A stretch of DNA of 10,221 nucleotides from Hyphomicrobiales bacterium (GTDB lineage Bacteria; Pseudomonadota; Alphaproteobacteria; Rhizobiales; Xanthobacteraceae). Below are positions 1 through 5,890 of this stretch, in pieces (position 1 is the first letter of the stretch; each line of letters opens with the position of its first letter). Under the pieces are notes generated by a model that saw nothing but the letters and a program-made list of their open reading frames with translations, did not search any database and was not told the DNA's origin. Both the position numbers and the translations under genes were made by a program. Location: NCBI GenBank assembly GCA_003133345.1, contig PKXB01000204.1:10859-21079 (forward strand). Direction: 5' to 3'.

Positions 1-246
1 CGCGTGGTCTGCGGCGGCATCCACATGTCCGATATTCCGAGCTTTCCTTATTCATTGCTGTGGGAGGAGCGGCACGTGATGTCGGTGGCGAACCTCACGC
101 GCACCGACGCGCATGAATTCTTGCAGTTGGCGCCGAAAGCGGGCGTGCACTGCGAGGTCACGCGCTATCCACTGGCGCGTGCCAACGACGCATTGGCGGA
201 CCTGCGCGCGGGCCGCCTGCAAGGCGCGGCGGTGTTGATTCCGTAA
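1..246 (+). CDS. Zinc-type medium-chain alcohol dehydrogenase, C-terminal part (5' end outside window)
   Basis: The frame is open from base 1 to the TAA at 244-246, giving the last 81 residues of a protein that starts upstream. The pattern resembles the end of zinc-dependent alcohol dehydrogenases of the MDR superfamily: a beta-strand and glycine pair (RVVCGGIHMSDIP), a phenylalanine/tyrosine segment (FPYSLLWEER), a 'SVANLTR' stretch, and the typical C-terminal helix 'YPLARANDALADLRAGRLQGAAVL'-like pattern in which the cofactor-domain helix leads into the final strand. Family members oxidise alcohols or reduce aldehydes with NAD(P) in the cytoplasm. The catalytic zinc ligands and the Rossmann glycine motif lie outside the window, so activity and substrate cannot be judged. 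The next gene on this strand starts 88 nt downstream and co-transcription is possible. The family call is fairly sure; the sub-family is not. Confidence 0.8.
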   Translation, partial: RVVCGGIHMSDIPSFPYSLLWEERHVMSVANLTRTDAHEFLQLAPKAGVHCEVTRYPLARANDALADLRAGRLQGAAVLIP

Positions 247-334
247 GGCGAACGTTGCTTGGGCCTTGCCAGCCGCATCCGGGGCTGCAACGCTGAAATT
301 GGATGGTCCGCGTCCTGGTAGGCAGCGCTTATTG

Positions 335-2836
335 ATGACCCGAAAAATCGCTTTCCTCGGCGGACTGTTTCTCCTGTGCGCATGCGTTCTCGTGCTGCAG
401 ATCGTCGAGACGCGCGTTCTGTCGGTGATCAGTTACTATCATCTCGCCTTCTTCGCCATCAGCATGGCGATGTTCGGCATGACCGCCGGTTCGCTCATCG
501 TCTACTTCAACCAGGAATTCTTCACGCCCGAGCGTCTGCTGGCGAATCTGAGCTGGATCGCCTCGGCGTTCGCCGTCACCGTCGTGCTGTCGACCGTCGT
601 TCTGATCTCGACGGTTTTGCTCGACCCCGGATTCGGCTTCGTCCTGTCGGCCGTGCTCTGGCTTAAGCTGATCGCCGCGCTGGTGCCGCCCTATATTTTC
701 GCCGGCATGGGCATCTCGCTGGCGTTGACGCGCAGTCCCTGGCCGGTCGGACTGGTCTACGGCTTTGACCTCGCCGGCGCCGCCTTCGGTTGCCTCGGCG
801 CGCTGGTGCTGATGAGCACGCTTGATGGTGTGTCGGCCATGCTGATGGTCGGCGCGCTCGGCGCGGCGGCGGCCTTGGCCTTCGCGCGTGGCTGCAGCGA
901 TGCGGAAGCGCGGGCGGTCGTGCTGCCGAGCTGGCTGCGCATGCTGCATCGGCCCGGCGCGCTGCTCGTGGTGTTCGCGCTGCTCGCGCTCGGCAATGCA
1001 GCGATTCATCCGCATGGACTGCTGTTGTCCTTCGCCAAAGGCAAGGCCGAGGACCCCCGCATTAGCGAACACATGCAGTGGAATTCGTATTCGCGCATCC
1101 GCGCCGAGAAGACCGTGCACGAATCTCCGGCAATGTGGGGCGCCTCGCCGACTATGCCGGAAACCGAGGTCGATCAGCGCTACATGAACATCGACGGCGA
1201 TGCGGGGACCGCGATGTATCGCTTCAGCGGCAATTTGCAGGAGGTGGATTTTCTCAAATACGACGTCACCAGCCTCGCCTATTACATTCGTAACCAGGGC
1301 CGCTCGGCGGTCATCGGGGTGGGCGGCGGGCGCGACCTATTGACCGCTTATTTGTTCGGCTTCCGCGACGTCACCGGCGTCGAACTCAACCCGATTTTCA
1401 TCAGTTATTTCACCAGCCGCTTCCGCGACTTCAACCACCTCGCCGATCTCCCTGGCGTGCGCCTGGAAGCGGACGAGGCGCGCAGCTGGTTCGCCAGTGT
1501 GGGGCGCGATCGCCAGTTCGATCTCGTGCAGATGAGCATGATCGACACGTGGGCAGCGACCGGGGTTGGCGCCTTCTCGCTCTCGGAGAATGGGCTTTAC
1601 ACGGTGCAGGGTTGGCGGCACTTCATGGCGAGCCTGGCGCCAAGCGGGGTGTTCACCGTGTCGCGCTGGTACGCGCCGGACAATGTCGACGAGACGGGAC
1701 GGCTGGTCAGCCTGGCCAAGGCGACCCTGCTCGACATGGGCGTAGCCGACCCGGCGCAGCATCTCGTTCTCGCCTCGTATGCCAATCTGTCGACGCTGAT
1801 CGTCGGCCGCGCGCCGTTCTCAGCCGAGGATCTCGCTACCCTGCGCGACGCGGCGAACCGGCTCGGCTTCTCCATCCTGATCAGTCCGGGACAACCGGCG
1901 GCGTCCGAGGCGCTGCGGCAGATCATGCAAGCGCCCGACGCCGCGGCGCTGGGCGCGCTCTCCGCCAAGTTTCATCTCGACGTGTCGCCGCCCACCGATG
2001 AGCGGCCATTCTTCTTCAATCAATTGCGGCTGACCGATCCGGTCGCCATGCTGCGCGCGATGGAGGCGAACTCGGGCGTGATCAAGGGCAATCTCGGTGC
2101 CACGATTACGCTGTTGATCATCGTGCTGTTGTCCTTCGTTCTCGTTGTCCTCACCATCATCCTTCCGGCGCTGCCCTCGGCGCGACAGGTCTCGGCGCGA
2201 TTGGTCGGCCTGGGCACGGCCTATTTCCTGCTGATCGGCTTCGGCTTCATGTTTGTCGAGATCGGGCTGATCCAACGGCTCTCTCTGTTTCTCGGCCATC
2301 CGGTCTACGGCCTCGCCGTGGGCCTGTTCGCCATCATTCTCTCCACCGGCATCGGCAGCTTGCTCAGCGATCGCTGGCCCATCAGCGATGCGCTTAGTGC
2401 CTTGTCGTGGTGTGGACTGACTGCGCTCTACCTTGTTTTGCTTCCGGCGTGGCTGCCGGTTCTCGTCGGCAGCTTCGAGGCCTATTCAATCACGGTGCGG
2501 GCGCTGGTCGCAATTGTGATGATCTTGCCGCTCGGTCTGCTGATGGGCTTCGGCTTCCCCACCGGCATGCGGCTCGCCAATGCCATCAACGCACGGCCGA
2601 CGCCGTGGTTCTGGGCGATCAACGGCGCTGCCGGCGTGCTGGCGGCGAGCATTGCGGTTGCCGTGAACATCGCTTTCTCGATCAAGGTCAGCATCTGGCT
2701 CGGTGCCTGCTGCTATCTGCTGACCGGGATCGTGGCCGTCGCCCTCATCCATACGTCGCCGAGTGCGCGTGGCCGCATGGCGGCTAAAGGCAAGCTGGTT
2801 AGCGCATCGGCTCGGCGTGGCCGATCACGCGCTTGA
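335..2836 (+). CDS. Polytopic membrane protein with spermidine-synthase-like (methyltransferase-fold) domain
   Basis: The product is 833 aa from ATG 335. The frame runs back to a TTG at 266, but the extra residues are polar and not conserved-looking, while ATG 335 opens straight into a membrane segment; a GGTAGG lies at 317-322. Layout: about six or seven hydrophobic segments (residues ~7-225), a soluble domain (~240-565), then about seven more membrane segments (~586-805) and a basic tail. The soluble part has the Rossmann-like glycine motif VIGVGGGRD (326-334), the acidic GVELNP turn (348-353), DEARSW (380-385), and the TDERPFFF motif (554-561) commonly seen in large membrane-bound 'spermidine synthase-like' proteins. 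Where true spermidine synthases read D-S-(S/T)-D-P, this protein reads S-M-I-D-T (401-405). By my hand alignment the first, catalytic Asp is Ser, so it may not make polyamines. Its substrate is unknown. The last 38 nt overlap the convergent cation-efflux gene. Confidence 0.84.
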   Translation: MTRKIAFLGGLFLLCACVLVLQIVETRVLSVISYYHLAFFAISMAMFGMTAGSLIVYFNQEFFTPERLLANLSWIASAFAVTVVLSTVVLISTVLLDPGFGFVLSAVLWLKLIAALVPPYIFAGMGISLALTRSPWPVGLVYGFDLAGAAFGCLGALVLMSTLDGVSAMLMVGALGAAAALAFARGCSDAEARAVVLPSWLRMLHRPGALLVVFALLALGNAAIHPHGLLLSFAKGKAEDPRISEHMQWNSYSRIRAEKTVHESPAMWGASPTMPETEVDQRYMNIDGDAGTAMYRFSGNLQEVDFLKYDVTSLAYYIRNQGRSAVIGVGGGRDLLTAYLFGFRDVTGVELNPIFISYFTSRFRDFNHLADLPGVRLEADEARSWFASVGRDRQFDLVQMSMIDTWAATGVGAFSLSENGLYTVQGWRHFMASLAPSGVFTVSRWYAPDNVDETGRLVSLAKATLLDMGVADPAQHLVLASYANLSTLIVGRAPFSAEDLATLRDAANRLGFSILISPGQPAASEALRQIMQAPDAAALGALSAKFHLDVSPPTDERPFFFNQLRLTDPVAMLRAMEANSGVIKGNLGATITLLIIVLLSFVLVVLTIILPALPSARQVSARLVGLGTAYFLLIGFGFMFVEIGLIQRLSLFLGHPVYGLAVGLFAIILSTGIGSLLSDRWPISDALSALSWCGLTALYLVLLPAWLPVLVGSFEAYSITVRALVAIVMILPLGLLMGFGFPTGMRLANAINARPTPWFWAINGAAGVLAASIAVAVNIAFSIKVSIWLGACCYLLTGIVAVALIHTSPSARGRMAAKGKLVSASARRGRSRA

Positions 2837-4169
2837 TCGTCGGCGAGCGCTCGCGCAAGGCGCGTTCCAGCGCATCGACCTTCTCGTGCACGGTCTGCAC
2901 GCCCAACTGCGGATCGACGAGGCAGTGGAAATTAACGATCTCGCCCTCGTCGGTCTCGCGCACGCGCACATCGTGCACGTCGCGCAGGGTGCGGCCGTCC
3001 GCCGCAAGCTCGGCCAGCGCGATCTCGATCGCCTTCACGCGCTCGGCCGGCGCCTCGCGGCCGGAGGCGCGGTGCGGCTGCAACGGCTCGATGTGGGTAT
3101 CGATTTCCACGCTGGCGCCAAGCTCGGCGGCGATCGCGCTTTCCAGCCCGTCCGCCAAGGCGTGGGCGTCGCGCAGCGAGAGCTTGCCGTCCACTTCCAG
3201 ATCGAGCGAGATCGCCAGCCGGTCCTTCAGGTCGTGCACCGTCACGTGATGCACGGCGAGCGCGCGGTTGCGCGCGATCACCATGACGCGGTCGAGCACG
3301 GTTTCGTTGTTGAGCGCCACCGGATCGGTGGTGACGATCGGCTCGGCGCCCGGTATTTGCGTGCGGATCGCGGCGGCGACCGCGTCCTTGATCGCGGTTA
3401 CCCGGTCGAGCGGCAGCGTGCGGCTGACCGCGACGGTCAGATCGATAAAGGTCGTCTCGCCGACGGCGCGCGCGCGCACCTGCTCGACCGCGACCACGCC
3501 GGAGACTTTCGCCGCAATGGCGGTGATTTTCTCGGCAGCGCCTTCCGGCGCCACATCGGTGAGGGTGTCGATGGTGCGGCGACCGAGCCGCCAGCCGGCG
3601 ATGCAGATCAGGATCGCGACCGCCAACGCGGCCGCCGAATCCGCCCACCACAGGCCAAACCGCACCCCGCCTAAGCCGATCAGCACGGCAAACGAGGCCC
3701 ACAGATCGGACGAAAAATGCAACGCGTCGGCTTCCAGCGCCTGGCTCCTCGTCTCTTTTGCGGTGCGCGACAGTGCGCGCGAGCGGAAGAAATCGACGGC
3801 GATCGACACGACGATCACCCCGAACGCCCAGGCATTCGCGATCACCATGTGCTCTTCGTGCTCGGTCAGACGCTTGACCGCTTCCCAGATCACCACACCC
3901 GAGAGCAGGAACAGCAGCGCGGTTTCTGCCAGCGCGGAGACGCTCTCGAACTTGCCGTGGCCATATTGATGGTCTGCGTCGGCCGGCTTGCCGGAGATGC
4001 GCACGGCGGCATAGGTCATCACCGTGGCGCCGAGGTCGATCAGCGAGTGGCCGGCTTCCGATAGGATCGCCAGCGAACCGGTGGCGACGCCGACCAGGCC
4101 CTTGGCGATCGTCAGCGCGGCGGACGCCGCGATCGAAGTGAGTGCGACTTGTTCTTTTTCGTGCTGCAT
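2799..4169 (-). CDS. Cation diffusion facilitator (CDF) transporter with three C-terminal cytoplasmic domains
   Basis: The product is 456 aa. CDF proteins export Zn2+, Fe2+ or related divalent metals from the cytoplasm by proton antiport. Six membrane segments fall within residues ~8-200. TM2 carries H41-xxx-D45 and TM5 carries H151-xxx-D155, a His-Asp/His-Asp site like that of zinc-selective ZnT proteins rather than the Asp-Asp/His-Asp of E. coli FieF. HQYGHGKFE (67-75) is the conserved TM2-TM3 loop. After the membrane part come three stretches of similar alpha/beta pattern, ~208-283, ~289-362 and ~375-455, where FieF (about 300 aa) has one. The start is ATG 4169: the frame extends to 4502, but that part lies wholly inside the upstream oxidoreductase gene and is low-complexity shadow sequence. 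The start is 20 nt after the stop of the oxidoreductase, so the two probably share a transcript. Its ribosome site is weak (CAGG). The family is secure; the metal is inferred. Confidence 0.93.
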   Translation of the reverse strand: MQHEKEQVALTSIAASAALTIAKGLVGVATGSLAILSEAGHSLIDLGATVMTYAAVRISGKPADADHQYGHGKFESVSALAETALLFLLSGVVIWEAVKRLTEHEEHMVIANAWAFGVIVVSIAVDFFRSRALSRTAKETRSQALEADALHFSSDLWASFAVLIGLGGVRFGLWWADSAAALAVAILICIAGWRLGRRTIDTLTDVAPEGAAEKITAIAAKVSGVVAVEQVRARAVGETTFIDLTVAVSRTLPLDRVTAIKDAVAAAIRTQIPGAEPIVTTDPVALNNETVLDRVMVIARNRALAVHHVTVHDLKDRLAISLDLEVDGKLSLRDAHALADGLESAIAAELGASVEIDTHIEPLQPHRASGREAPAERVKAIEIALAELAADGRTLRDVHDVRVRETDEGEIVNFHCLVDPQLGVQTVHEKVDALERALRERSPTIKRVIGHAEPMR

Positions 4170-4189
4170 GTGGCGCCTGTGGCCCGATA

Positions 4190-5185
4190 CTACAGCATGA
4201 TCGGCTTGCCGTCCGCCGCCGCCGAGCGGACCACTACGTCGAGAATGCGGATATTGCCGAGCAATTGCTCGGTGGAGAAGCGATAAAGCGCGCGGCCCTC
4301 GATCGCGTCGGCCCAGGCCTCGAAATTCAGCCGCACGGTATTGACGGGGTCGTAGTTGCGCATCTGCCGGCTGCCGTCCGGTCCGCAATGCACGAAGCTC
4401 GACGGGATGCCTTTGTCGACATTGCCGCCTTCCTGCACTTCGACCCAGCCATGGTCGCCCACAAGCGTGAAGCGCCCGTAAAACGGCGGCGTCGACAGAC
4501 AAGTGATGCGCCCGCGCGCGCCGTTGGCGAAATCGATTCCCGCGCTGACGAAATCCTCCGACGGGGCCGGGAAAACTTGCGAGGCCGTGTGCGCGGCGAC
4601 GCTGATCGGCGGGCCGGCCAGCGACACGAACATATCGCCGAGATGGATGCCGAGCGCGGTCCAGGCGCCGGCCGGCGCATGCTTAGGATCGCGCCGCCAG
4701 TTCGCCGGATCCATTTTGCGGAAATTGCTGTGGCTGACATTGGCGTCCATGTGCAGCAGGCGCCCGAGTTCGCCGCTTTCGAACAGGCGGCGCATCTCCT
4801 CCATCGCCGGCTCATAGCGGCGTTCATGGCCGATGCCGAGCACGCCTTTGGCTTTGGCACAGGCCGCCAGGATTCGCTCGGCGCTGGCGGTGGTGAGCGC
4901 CAGCGGCTTTTCGCAGAACACCTGTTTGCCGGCGGCGAAGGCCGCGATGGCCATCTCCTCGTGCAGCGCGTGCGGCGTCACCACCGCGATGGCATCGACG
5001 CCAGGCCGCGTGAGCAGCGTCTTGTAGTCCTCGGTGAGGTCGAATTTATGGGCCGCCGCGAACGGCGCCGCCATTTTTATGTCGATGTCGCAGCCGGCCA
5101 CCACCTTGAAGCGCGGGCTGTCGGCCAGGCACATGACGATCTGCTTGCCCCACCAGCCGAGCCCGATAATGCCGATCCGGATCAT
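4190..5185 (-). CDS. Gfo/Idh/MocA-family NAD(P)-dependent oxidoreductase
   Basis: The product is 331 aa, a normal length for the family. It begins MIRIGIIGLGWWGKQ: the N-terminal strand and GxGxxG dinucleotide loop (GLGWWG, 8-13) sit directly after the start. The EKPLA motif (92-96), whose lysine (K94) is the usual catalytic residue, and a 'GIHLGD' motif (179-184) with H181 in the C-terminal sheet domain complete the expected set. Family members oxidise or reduce a hydroxyl on sugars, inositols or related polyols in the cytoplasm; the substrate cannot be read from sequence. The start at 5185 is supported by AAGGGA five bases upstream. The frame stays open to 5326, but those 47 residues precede the Rossmann strand and cross the dyad at 5303-5324, so I excluded them. 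It is followed after 20 nt by the cation transporter, and a functional link between the two is not obvious. Confidence 0.93.
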   Translation of the reverse strand: MIRIGIIGLGWWGKQIVMCLADSPRFKVVAGCDIDIKMAAPFAAAHKFDLTEDYKTLLTRPGVDAIAVVTPHALHEEMAIAAFAAGKQVFCEKPLALTTASAERILAACAKAKGVLGIGHERRYEPAMEEMRRLFESGELGRLLHMDANVSHSNFRKMDPANWRRDPKHAPAGAWTALGIHLGDMFVSLAGPPISVAAHTASQVFPAPSEDFVSAGIDFANGARGRITCLSTPPFYGRFTLVGDHGWVEVQEGGNVDKGIPSSFVHCGPDGSRQMRNYDPVNTVRLNFEAWADAIEGRALYRFSTEQLLGNIRILDVVVRSAAADGKPIML

Positions 5186-5190
5186 GTTAT

Positions 5191-5196
5191 TCCCTT
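5191..5196 (-). promoter_or_regulatory. Ribosome binding site deciding the oxidoreductase start
   Basis: Reading the minus strand, AAGGGA is followed by five bases (ATAAC) and then ATG at 5185. This is close to an ideal Shine-Dalgarno spacing, and it favours ATG 5185 over the longer reading back to 5326. Confidence 0.7.
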
Positions 5197-5302
5197 TAGC
5201 GTCTTGCGGGTCCGACAATGCGGAGCTTACCGTGAATCCGCAATGGTCTTGCCCTTTCGGCTGGAGACGACCAATCTTGGAGATTTCGCGCATTGGCGAA
5301 CG

Positions 5303-5324
5303 GACCTTGACGATGGTCAAGGTC
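5303..5324. repeat. Perfect 9-bp inverted repeat in the divergent intergenic region; candidate operator
   Basis: The arms GACCTTGAC (5303-5311) and GTCAAGGTC (5316-5324) are exact reverse complements separated by GATG. The site lies about 118 nt upstream of the oxidoreductase start (minus strand) and about 80 nt upstream of the ligase remnant (plus strand). It reads the same on both strands, so it could be bound by a dimeric repressor or activator controlling either side. The arm length and CCTTGAC/GTCAAGG look resemble dyads bound by MerR- or GntR-class regulators, but no regulator gene is in view. There is no T-run after it, so it is not a simple terminator. Confidence 0.5.
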
Positions 5325-5326
5325 AT

Positions 5327-5342
5327 TTCGGGTAGCCCCGAA
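5327..5342. repeat. Short hairpin next to the dyad
   Basis: TTCGGG (5327-5332) and CCCGAA (5337-5342) are reverse complements around a TAGC loop, two bases beyond the 9-bp dyad. The following sequence is AT-rich (TATTCAAATTAAAG) but has no run of T, so I read it as a possible second protein-binding half or leader hairpin, not as a terminator. A six-base stem can also arise by chance. Confidence 0.3.
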
Positions 5343-5405
5343 TATTCAAATTAAAGAAATTGGGTGATCGGTGCCGTCACGCGGCCCGAGGAAGCCAGCC
5401 GGCAA

Positions 5406-5878
5406 ATGCTACAAGGATGCACAGCTTGGCCCGAGGAATCGGCTCGCCGCTACCGGCGGCAGGGTTATTGGGCTGACATAACGCTCTACGGCATGTTGCT
5501 CCGCTCGGTCGCCGCCGTGCCCGACCGTATCGCGTTGGTGCAAGGCACGCGGCGCTTGCGCTATGCGGAACTGCGCATCGCGATCGACCGGCTGGCCGGC
5601 CGTCTGATCGATCTTGGATTTCGGCCGCTTGATCGCGTGGTGTTCCAACTGCCCAACTCGATCGAGTTTGTCATTGCGTTGTTCGCGCTGATGCGCATCG
5701 GGGTGATCCCGGTGCTGGCACTGCCGGCACATCGACGCGAAGAAATCTCGCACATTTTTACCCACACGAAAGCTACGGGCTACGTCATACCCGACGACTG
5801 GCGCGGCTAGCCGGTAAAGTTCTTCGCCGCGAACTGCGGCAGGTCGCCGCGAGCACGGTTGCAAGCGCGGATGCGTGA
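5406..5878 (+). pseudogene. Remnant of an aryl-acid/acyl AMP-ligase (ANL superfamily) with internal deletion and frameshift
   Basis: Intact relatives (EntE/DhbE-like adenylating enzymes and CoA ligases) have about 540 aa and activate a carboxylic acid with ATP. Starting at ATG 5406, the product has the typical opening 'WPEESARRYRRQGYW', then PDRIALV, LRYAELRIAIDRLAGRL, VVFQLPNSIEFVIALFAL, GVIPVLALPAHRREEI and GYVIPDDWRG, and stops at TAG 5808-5810. This is only about the first quarter of the N-terminal domain. In another frame (5807-5878) the sequence reads LAGKVLRRELRQVAAS and ends at TGA 5876-5878. GKVLRREL is the C-terminal A10 lysine motif of the same superfamily. So both ends of the gene survive and about 400 codons between them, including the ATP-binding P-loop and all core motifs, are missing. 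A GTG at 5364 would lengthen the N-terminus, but the family resemblance begins at about 5406. The C-terminal stop lies 12 nt before the flavin oxidoreductase start, so the two were probably one operon. It should have no activity. Confidence 0.86.
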
Positions 5879-5886
5879 GGATGAGG
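5877..5886 (+). promoter_or_regulatory. Ribosome binding site of the flavin oxidoreductase
   Basis: GAGG occurs twice, at 5877-5880 and 5883-5886, ten and four bases before ATG 5891. It overlaps the TGA that ends the ligase C-terminal frame, as expected for translationally linked operon genes. Confidence 0.6.
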
Positions 5887-5890
5887 CGCC

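Larger units (their letters stand above)
5186..5405. other. Divergent intergenic region between oxidoreductase and ligase remnant
   Basis: These 220 bases separate two divergently oriented genes and should hold both promoters. The visible structure is the 9-bp dyad at 5303-5324, the hairpin at 5327-5342, and a weak six-base inverted repeat TGCGGA/TCCGCA (5219-5224 and 5237-5242). TTGACC/TTGACG hexamers lie inside the dyad on either strand and could serve as -35 elements, but neither has a convincing -10 partner at 16-18 bases, so no promoter is called. Confidence 0.5.

Noticed and set aside
247..334. Possible terminator or promoter between the dehydrogenase and the membrane protein
   Set aside because: Only a five-base CAGCC/GGCTG stem without a T-run and no paired -35/-10 elements were found.
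2763..3674. A 303-codon plus-strand frame opposite the cation transporter
   Set aside because: It is antisense to the clear CDF gene, with biased low-complexity composition and no family pattern.
4170..4502. N-terminal extension of the cation transporter to 4502
   Set aside because: It overlaps the oxidoreductase gene completely and reads as arginine-rich shadow sequence. The membrane part starts right after ATG 4169.
5219..5242. Six-base inverted repeat TGCGGA/TCCGCA with a 12-base spacer
   Set aside because: It is too short and too widely spaced to stand out from chance in GC-rich DNA.
5186..5326. N-terminal extension of the oxidoreductase to 5326
   Set aside because: The Rossmann strand begins at ATG 5185 with a good ribosome site; the added residues resemble nothing in the family and cross the dyad.
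4142..5335. A 397-codon open frame on the plus strand opposite the oxidoreductase
   Set aside because: It is the antisense shadow of a well-supported Gfo/Idh/MocA gene in GC-rich DNA; its product is arginine/alanine/histidine-rich with no recognisable motif.
5364..5405. GTG start at 5364 for the ligase remnant
   Set aside because: Family-like sequence begins at about ATG 5406 and no convincing ribosome site precedes the GTG. It cannot be excluded, but it does not matter for a broken gene.
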